Positions 18,965 through 23,553 of a stretch of DNA of 23,553 bases are shown here, in pieces. The translations under genes were made by a program, and so were the position numbers. Source of the DNA: Proteromonas lacertae (lineage: Eukaryota > Sar > Bigyra > Opalinata > Proteromonadidae); the NCBI GenBank assembly GCA_002245135.1, contig NGBS01000946.1, positions 1-23,553 on the forward strand. The letters are read 5' to 3'. The notes under the pieces were generated by a model. The model saw only the letters and a program-made list of their open reading frames with translations, was not told where the DNA came from and did not search any database. The number at the start of each line of letters is the position of its first letter. Within the stretch, counting starts at the first letter, position 1.

Positions 18965-19361
18965 TGTCTTTACTCAGCAAATAAAGTATATTTCATTAAC
19001 AACTTAAAACAACTAGTCAAGCTTTTTACACTTAGGCTTGATTTTTTTTTTTTACAACTCATATACTCATATAAATCTATTAGATAAGTATTCTTATATA
19101 TGTATAACCGTAAGAATATCACTGTAGGTGGGTAACCCGTACCAGACTATTCTTAGGTGCCTTCTACAGGTAAGAATAAGCGATTTGAGTGTAAATTAGT
19201 TTTTGGTACGGGTTATACTGGAGGAAGCGGTGAATTTAAATTTCTTTATATATTTTTGTGTATGAGTAATTTTATGGGTTAAAATTTTTTCTTTTGTTTT
19301 TTTGTATATAATTTCATTTAACTTTTTCTTATTATTTTTTATCAATCATAATTTCAAAAAA
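18965..19361. other. Divergent intergenic region between the kinase gene and the plus-strand gene set
   Basis: It contains a 12-T run (about 19041-19053) and the nested inverted repeats at 19089-19215. A TATATAATTTCA box at 19305-19316 lies some 50 bp before the ATG at 19362. It must carry the start signals of both divergent genes if both are active. Confidence 0.5.
19089..19215. ncRNA. Structured element with nested hairpins, possible RNA
   Basis: TATTCTTA at 19089-19096 pairs with TAAGAATA at 19111-19118, and the same pair recurs at 19148-19155 and 19171-19178. The second hairpin lies inside a perfect 12-bp outer stem, TAACCCGTACCA (19133-19144) with TGGTACGGGTTA (19204-19215), which can extend through G-U pairs. 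The stems are richer in G and C than the surroundings. I find no tRNA, snRNA or snoRNA box that fits. It could be a structured RNA, a cruciform in a divergent promoter, or an end of the neighbouring mobile element. Confidence 0.35.
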
Positions 19362-19715
19362 ATGTCAAGAATTTGGATCGAGAATGTTAATATAGAAGAT
19401 AGAAGTAAGCGTGAAGATGAAGAATTTGAAAGAATCTATGCAATCATTGAAAGTGAAGTAGCTAGAATAGTAGCTCAACCACCACCACCATCACCTCCAG
19501 TAGTAATGTGGTATACATCTGATACAGCTGATGAGGATGATAGAAAGTATGAAGAATGGCGTGCAATTCATAAACCAACTAGAGTAGCACAAGCAACCAT
19601 ACGCCCTAGAAAATGGGTTGATCCTGAAGAAGAGCGTAGAAAAACAAAGATGTTAAAGCGTTATGGCATTGATGAAAAGAACATCATTGAAGAAAGACTA
19701 AGATTTCATAACTAA
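19362..19715 (+). CDS. Small charged protein of unknown function (117 residues)
   Basis: I start at ATG 19362 (MSRIWIENVNIEDRSK), preceded by an A-run, not at an earlier in-frame TTG. The protein is highly charged: an acidic helical start (REDEEFERIYAIIESEVARI), a proline run (AQPPPPSPPVV), then YEEWRAIHKP and a basic-acidic end (RPRKWVDPEEERRKTK). It has no cysteines, membrane segment or known domain. The frame is intact and ends in TAA. It opens a row of four genes on one strand with short gaps (128, 64 and 184 bp), an arrangement more like a virus or virus-like element than the host DNA to the left. Confidence 0.6.
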   Translation: MSRIWIENVNIEDRSKREDEEFERIYAIIESEVARIVAQPPPPSPPVVMWYTSDTADEDDRKYEEWRAIHKPTRVAQATIRPRKWVDPEEERRKTKMLKRYGIDEKNIIEERLRFHN

Positions 19716-19822
19716 TTCTTAAATCATTGGTTTTAATTGAATTTTTGTTATTTGATTGGCTGAATAGAAATAAACATAATATTACATAATTCTTTTCATT
19801 CATAAATTTCTTGCGATTTTTG

Positions 19823-19835
19823 AAATAATTTACAT
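19823..19835 (+). promoter_or_regulatory. AAATAATTTACAT motif just before an ATG
   Basis: It lies 8 bp before ATG 19844. Nearly the same motif, AAATAATTTCACAT, lies 3 bp before ATG 20493, and ATAATTTCAT occurs at 19308-19317 upstream of ATG 19362. The repetition suggests a shared start or late-promoter-like signal; AT-rich chance is the alternative. Confidence 0.3.
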
Positions 19836-19843
19836 AAATTAAA

Positions 19844-20428
19844 ATGAGTGATTTACAAAATGAACTCGATGTTAGTATTGAAAAACACTTACAAAAAGGT
19901 GAAATGTATGAGAATGATATGTCTGAAGTAAAATCATTAATCATTAAAGTATTTAAGGATATGTTGGATGGTATGTATTCTGTGATTGAAGAGTATGAAG
20001 ATGATCCAGAATGGAGTGAACAACCAGGTGATGATATTGATATAACAATGGAAGAAGAAGAAGTGAAGGAAGAAAAACAAAGTGAATCTAAATCTAAAAA
20101 AAGAAAGGATATAACAAAGTTAGATCCAGATTCACAGATATGTAGTACTTGTGGTAAGAAGAAAGCTAATGATGAATTTGGTTATAAGAGTGAAGGTGTA
20201 TTCTATAAATCTTGTACAGAGTGTAGAAATAAGAAGAAGAGAAGATATGAAGAAGTAAAGAAAGGAAGTGATAATAGTGGAGAAGATAAGAAGCGTAAAG
20301 TAGAGAGTAGTTCCACTGCCGAGGGTCGACCAAAGGTAGATATTGCTAAAGTAGAAACATCTACAAGTTCTATCCCGGGGGTAGCTACAGTAGATCTAAC
20401 TACATCACCTACTTGTATAATTAATTAA
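19844..20428 (+). CDS. Acidic protein with a CxxC-CxxCR zinc-binding motif (194 residues)
   Basis: ATG 19844 opens MSDLQNELDVSIEKHLQKGE. Residues 1-85 are acidic and helical. At about 98-125 stands ICSTCGKKKANDEFG followed by SCTECRNKKKRRYE, a four-cysteine zinc ribbon of the C-x2-C-K-x-F-x(n)-C-x2-C-R-x-K type. Such ribbons are common in giant-virus and AT-rich protist proteins and usually bind nucleic acid or protein. Basic clusters before (KSKKRKDI) and after it (KKRRY, KKRKVE) look like nuclear signals. The C-terminal third is Ser/Thr-rich and disordered. It is intact and ends in TAA. A nuclear or virus-factory DNA- or RNA-binding role is an inference. Confidence 0.6.
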   Translation: MSDLQNELDVSIEKHLQKGEMYENDMSEVKSLIIKVFKDMLDGMYSVIEEYEDDPEWSEQPGDDIDITMEEEEVKEEKQSESKSKKRKDITKLDPDSQICSTCGKKKANDEFGYKSEGVFYKSCTECRNKKKRRYEEVKKGSDNSGEDKKRKVESSSTAEGRPKVDIAKVETSTSSIPGVATVDLTTSPTCIIN

Positions 20429-20475
20429 CTTTTGGTTTAAAATTCATTTTTATATTTCTATGCGTTTTTATATAT

Positions 20476-20489
20476 AAATAATTTCACAT
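20476..20489 (+). promoter_or_regulatory. AAATAATTTCACAT motif just before an ATG
   Basis: It follows a TATATAAATA box (20471-20480) and ends 3 bp before ATG 20493. It matches the motif before ATG 19844. Confidence 0.3.
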
Positions 20490-20492
20490 AAA

Positions 20493-20882
20493 ATGTCATT
20501 TAATAATACACAATATTCAACTATGCTTAAAGATATGAATGATACATTAACAAGTCTAAAGCAAGAAGGTCTTATATTTTTTGTATTTATGTTATTATGG
20601 ATTCTTTATAAAGTTAAAAAGATTGTAGTATGGTTATATCATAGATATTGTCCAGCAGAAATCACTGAGATATTAAATCAACCAGAACCTGTAATAAATA
20701 GAGCTTTAGGTAAATCTACTATTGTTTCTGCTATTCCATTTACTTTAACACCTGAAAATAGTAGAATAAATTCTAGAAATGTTAGTGATAATGAAGATGA
20801 AGAGCAATTAGAAACAGAAATAGAAATTATTCCTATTAATAAACCTGAGATTGAAATTCAAAAACCAATCATAAATATTTAA
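20493..20882 (+). CDS. Small single-pass membrane protein (129 residues)
   Basis: ATG 20493 gives MSFNNTQYSTMLKDMNDTLT, then one clear transmembrane segment (LIFFVFMLLWILYKV, about residues 27-44) flanked by lysines, then a soluble tail of about 80 residues with a proline/asparagine-rich linker (NQPEPVINRALGKS) and an acidic stretch (DNEDEEQLETEIEI). There is no signal peptide; the positive charges after the segment suggest the tail faces the cytosol. No family is recognised. Small single-pass proteins of this kind are frequent in virus-like elements as virion-membrane or host-membrane components, but that is only an analogy. It ends in TAA. Confidence 0.6.
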   Translation: MSFNNTQYSTMLKDMNDTLTSLKQEGLIFFVFMLLWILYKVKKIVVWLYHRYCPAEITEILNQPEPVINRALGKSTIVSAIPFTLTPENSRINSRNVSDNEDEEQLETEIEIIPINKPEIEIQKPIINI

Positions 20883-21066
20883 TTTTATATATAGTCTTTT
20901 TTCGTATTTGATTTTTAAAAGTTATTTTTTGTACCCCCTTAAAAAATTACATAAAGAAAAACCGTTTTTTTTCATTCACACTTTTCTTACTCATTTTCAG
21001 TATTTTATTTTTTTCATTTTTTTTTTACTTTAATAGAAAATTAATTATTCAATCATTCAATCAAAA

Positions 21067-22236
21067 ATGCCAGCAGACAGAGTCAAACAACCAACCAATT
21101 CAGAATTATGCTCCCAGCTTCCATTAAAGGGACAGGCTTATGAGTTCTATCAGAAAGTGAGTCGTAACATCCAGCATTTAAAGACATTTTGCGATGAAAT
21201 GTATATACAAAGTTTGGCTTATGATGACAGCAAAAAATCAAAGAAGAAGCAAAGTCCACCACAATTCAACTATATCGAATTAGAGAAGTCAGCTACAGCA
21301 GTTTATTATTGCTTTTCATGTAAGTTTGATAATCAGAAGTTAATTCCCATTAAACATCTAGAGACATTAGATCAAAATGAGTATATGAATTTATACTTTA
21401 GTGACGATGAGATGAAGAGTATAGTAAAACCAAATGTAAAACCGATTAAACCTTTTATTCAACCTCAGTTAAAACAACAACAACCACAACAAGAACCACC
21501 ACCACCAACTGTACCTCAAAAACCTAAAAGAGTTTATAAAAGAAGAACTGATACTGTAAAGAAACCTAAAACAAAAGTAGTTATTGATAGTGATGATGAA
21601 TTAATTCATTTAAAGAAAAGAAAGATTGTTAAGGATTCTGATTTTGTTGATGAACCAATGGGTATAATTGTGAAAGATAATGAATCAAGAACATCTGCTG
21701 ATGATTTATTAAGTAGCCAAAGTCCTACCTTTACACCTCCAATGTCACCAAGGTCTGATTCTACACTTCTTGATGTTACTGATATTGATATTCTGGATGC
21801 TGAATTGAAATATTTTAATGCTGAAATAACTAAAAAAGATGAAGAAAAACAAAAAGAGATAGAAGAGAAAATTAAATATCAAGATGCAGAGAGAAAGAAA
21901 CAAGAAGATGAAGAAAAAAAGAAAAAACAACAAGAAGAAGAAAGAGTTAGAAAAGTACAAGAAGAAGCAGAGAGAAAGAGAAAACAAGAAGAAGCAGAAA
22001 AGAAAAGAAAAGAAGAATTAGTGGTTATTAGAATGCTTCAAGAAGAAGAGAATATGAGACAACAAGAAGAGTTAAGAAAGAAATGGGTATTAGAACAAAA
22101 GAGACAAATGGAAGAAAAGATGAAAAAAGAAAACGATGAATTAGAAAAGAAAATGGAAGAAGAGTTTAAGAAGAGAATAGAAGAAGAGAAAAGAAAGAAA
22201 GCTGAAGAGTTTGAGAAGATAATGAAGAACTTATAA
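21067..22236 (+). CDS. Coiled-coil protein with N-terminal cysteine-bearing domain (389 residues)
   Basis: ATG 21067 follows a pyrimidine-rich leader and a TCAATCATTCAATCAAAA stretch. Residues 1-115 look folded (LKGQAYEFYQKVSRNI, AVYYCFSCKFDNQKLIPIKH) with a lone C-x2-C. 125-160 is Gln/Pro-rich. 160-200 holds basic nuclear-type signals (KRVYKRRTD, KKRKIVKD) and acidic patches. 215-240 is Ser/Pro-rich with TPPMSPRSD, a plausible phosphorylation stretch. 260-389 is an unbroken Glu/Lys coiled coil. The coding DNA of this last part is almost pure purine and low in complexity. A structural or scaffold role in the nucleus is plausible; I cannot name a family. The frame is intact and ends in TAA, 137 bp before the opposing integrase remnant. 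Confidence 0.6.
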   Translation: MPADRVKQPTNSELCSQLPLKGQAYEFYQKVSRNIQHLKTFCDEMYIQSLAYDDSKKSKKKQSPPQFNYIELEKSATAVYYCFSCKFDNQKLIPIKHLETLDQNEYMNLYFSDDEMKSIVKPNVKPIKPFIQPQLKQQQPQQEPPPPTVPQKPKRVYKRRTDTVKKPKTKVVIDSDDELIHLKKRKIVKDSDFVDEPMGIIVKDNESRTSADDLLSSQSPTFTPPMSPRSDSTLLDVTDIDILDAELKYFNAEITKKDEEKQKEIEEKIKYQDAERKKQEDEEKKKKQQEEERVRKVQEEAERKRKQEEAEKKRKEELVVIRMLQEEENMRQQEELRKKWVLEQKRQMEEKMKKENDELEKKMEEEFKKRIEEEKRKKAEEFEKIMKNL

Positions 22237-22373
22237 GTATTAATATATACTTTAAATTTGTCTGGTTTATGCTTTAATCCATATACTTGAAAAAGCACTT
22301 TGAATTCATTACTTTGATAAAAATTGGTGTTTGTTTAATATGTAAAAAATAACATAAATAAAAAACATAAAAA

Positions 22374-23540
22374 TTATACGAAATCATTAAATAACGAATT
22401 TTTCTTATATACTCTACCATATCTACTTTTTCTACCTTCTGGTACTGGTTGAATATCTGGTTCTATAGGTTGTGCTTCATTATTTATACTATGAATTTGT
22501 CTTAATCTAAACTTACCATTTGTTGTAATACTATTAACTGGTACTCTTTTTATTTCATGTGATTTGAATCTATATGAACCTATATCTCTAGAATTGAATT
22601 CTTTAGGTATTGTTCCATCCAAGTTTCTTAACAGAATATGAAAACGGTCCAACTTTGTGTATTTGGTATACTTTATCAGTATAATAAGTAGTTTTTTGAA
22701 GTTTGTTATCTCTACGTTCTTTTATTCTGACAAAATCATCAGCTTTAAAATGAGTATCACTTTTACGCTTCTTTAAGTTTCTAGCATGGGATTCTTTATA
22801 CAATCTATCTTGGACTTCAAAATCATTGAATACTTCATTTGGAGTTAGATTATTCAGTGCAGAATGTGGTTTTGCATTGTAATCATCTACAACAGTATAT
22901 ACTATATTACACAATGATTCAATATTGTTAATTTTATCAAATTCTTCATCAGAAAATGTATTAATTTTTCTATAAAACATATCTTTAATAGTTCTCACAC
23001 ATCGATCCAATATTTTCATTATATTATGTTCATTACGTTCTTTAAGTATAAATCGTATATGATTTTTATTAAACAAATCTAAAAATTCTTACCATAGATA
23101 ATACCAGACTCTTCATCTGACAATATTACTTCCTACAAAACGAGCGTTTTCATCCTTAGTTGCATACCCTGAATAAAACCATTTTTCAAACACTGGATAT
23201 ACATCATTTTCTGATTTAGATTTAACATAATATATCCAACACTTACGACTAACAACTTCTATAATTAACAAAAATGGAACTTTGTATTGTTGAAAAACAC
23301 CAAATCTATTTGATATGATCCAGGTAACTTTTCCAATTTCATATTTAATTCTATTCCTTTTAGTTGCAGTGATTTGATAATCTGGTTTAGACTCTACAAG
23401 TTCACTACTAGCTTTTTTAATATCAGATTTTTAAAGTTATTCTCAAGTTCATTTTATAGAGAAATTAATAAAGTCTCGTTTGTTTAAATAACCATATGTT
23501 TTGTATAACTCATTTATTTTATCTTGTAGTGACATTCAAA
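22374..23540 (-). mobile_element. Fossil retroviral-type integrase of a Polinton or LTR-kin element, broken
   Basis: Minus-strand coding remains run from about 23540 down to 22374. The N-terminal part (MSLQDKINELYKTYG) has the look of the region before an integrase core. The middle carries core-like strands, and the NAKPHSALNNLTPNEVF block is the classical end of the rve integrase core. It is followed by a chromodomain- or SH3-like C-terminal part (FVRIKERRDNK and later). Order and sequence style fit Polinton/Maverick integrases best, though LTR-element integrases share these blocks. It is broken at a few places, perhaps three to five, and looks younger than the GC-richer Polinton remnant at 9230-12030. 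Whether the four genes at 19362-22236 belong to it is open. Confidence 0.65.
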
Positions 23541-23553
23541 CAATATATAAAAA

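Noticed and set aside
14150-19000. Ciliate-type code with UAA and UAG as ordinary Gln codons
   Set aside because: In such genomes TAA and TAG are common Gln codons. Here CAA dominates and TAA ends every intact gene, so a full ciliate-style code does not fit; only rare or context-dependent reading could.
19133-19215. tRNA gene suggested by the stem and the CCA at 19142-19144
   Set aside because: No B box (GGTTCGAATCC type), no correctly placed anticodon arm, and the arm lengths do not fit.
21830-22230. CRISPR-like or tandem repeat array
   Set aside because: The repetition is only low-complexity Glu/Lys codons of a coiled coil, with no unit length.
21745-22298. Minus-strand Phe/Ser-rich frames that look like membrane proteins
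   Set aside because: They are the reverse reading of a Glu/Lys-rich purine tract and have no independent support.

Overview
The window looks like nuclear DNA of a very AT-rich eukaryote that builds cilia or flagella. Four things support this: a spliceosomal-type intron, the C-terminus of an axonemal dynein heavy chain, Golgi-type (type II membrane) glycosyltransferases, and remains of Polinton/Maverick-type elements. I cannot name the species. The 26-nt intron points to a lineage with tiny introns.

Layout. (1) Positions 1-8700 are a neighbourhood of secretory-pathway sugar-modifying enzymes, mostly on the minus strand: a broken GT2 enzyme (1-707), a broken GT77-type enzyme on the plus strand (925-2360) with an inverted partial copy nearby, a TylF-type methyltransferase remnant (3945-4255), a membrane glycosyltransferase with one in-frame TAA (4660-5565), a GT92 enzyme (5625-6626), a fucosyltransferase-like gene with one frame change (6641-7608) and a DUF1647-type protein (7831-8691). 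(2) About 8700-12060 is a GC-richer island holding a decayed Polinton-like element with protease and ATPase remnants and a 170-bp inverted repeat. (3) 12060-14165 is a graveyard of short gene fragments, palindromes and transposon-like repeats, ending in the dynein C-terminus. (4) 14295-18964 on the minus strand reads as one kinase-fronted gene of 1548 codons. It holds a single frame after removal of one 26-nt intron but contains five in-frame stop codons. (5) 19089-19215 has nested inverted repeats that could fold as an RNA. (6) 19362-22236 carries four compact intact plus-strand genes. They face a broken retroviral-type integrase at about 22374-23540, so this end may be part of a second virus-like element.

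The most unusual signal is the pattern of in-frame stops. In the kinase-fronted gene, TAG, TGA, TAA, TAA and TGA interrupt 4.6 kb of otherwise frame-perfect coding sequence. In the TylF remnant a TGA sits exactly where the family motif has tryptophan, and two glycosyltransferase genes continue in frame through TAA or TAG. Either UGA (Trp) and UAA/UAG (probably Gln) are sometimes read as sense here, or the genes are decaying by C-to-T and G-to-A changes without indels. Several neighbouring genes do show frameshifts and the intact genes all end in TAA, so both readings stay open.
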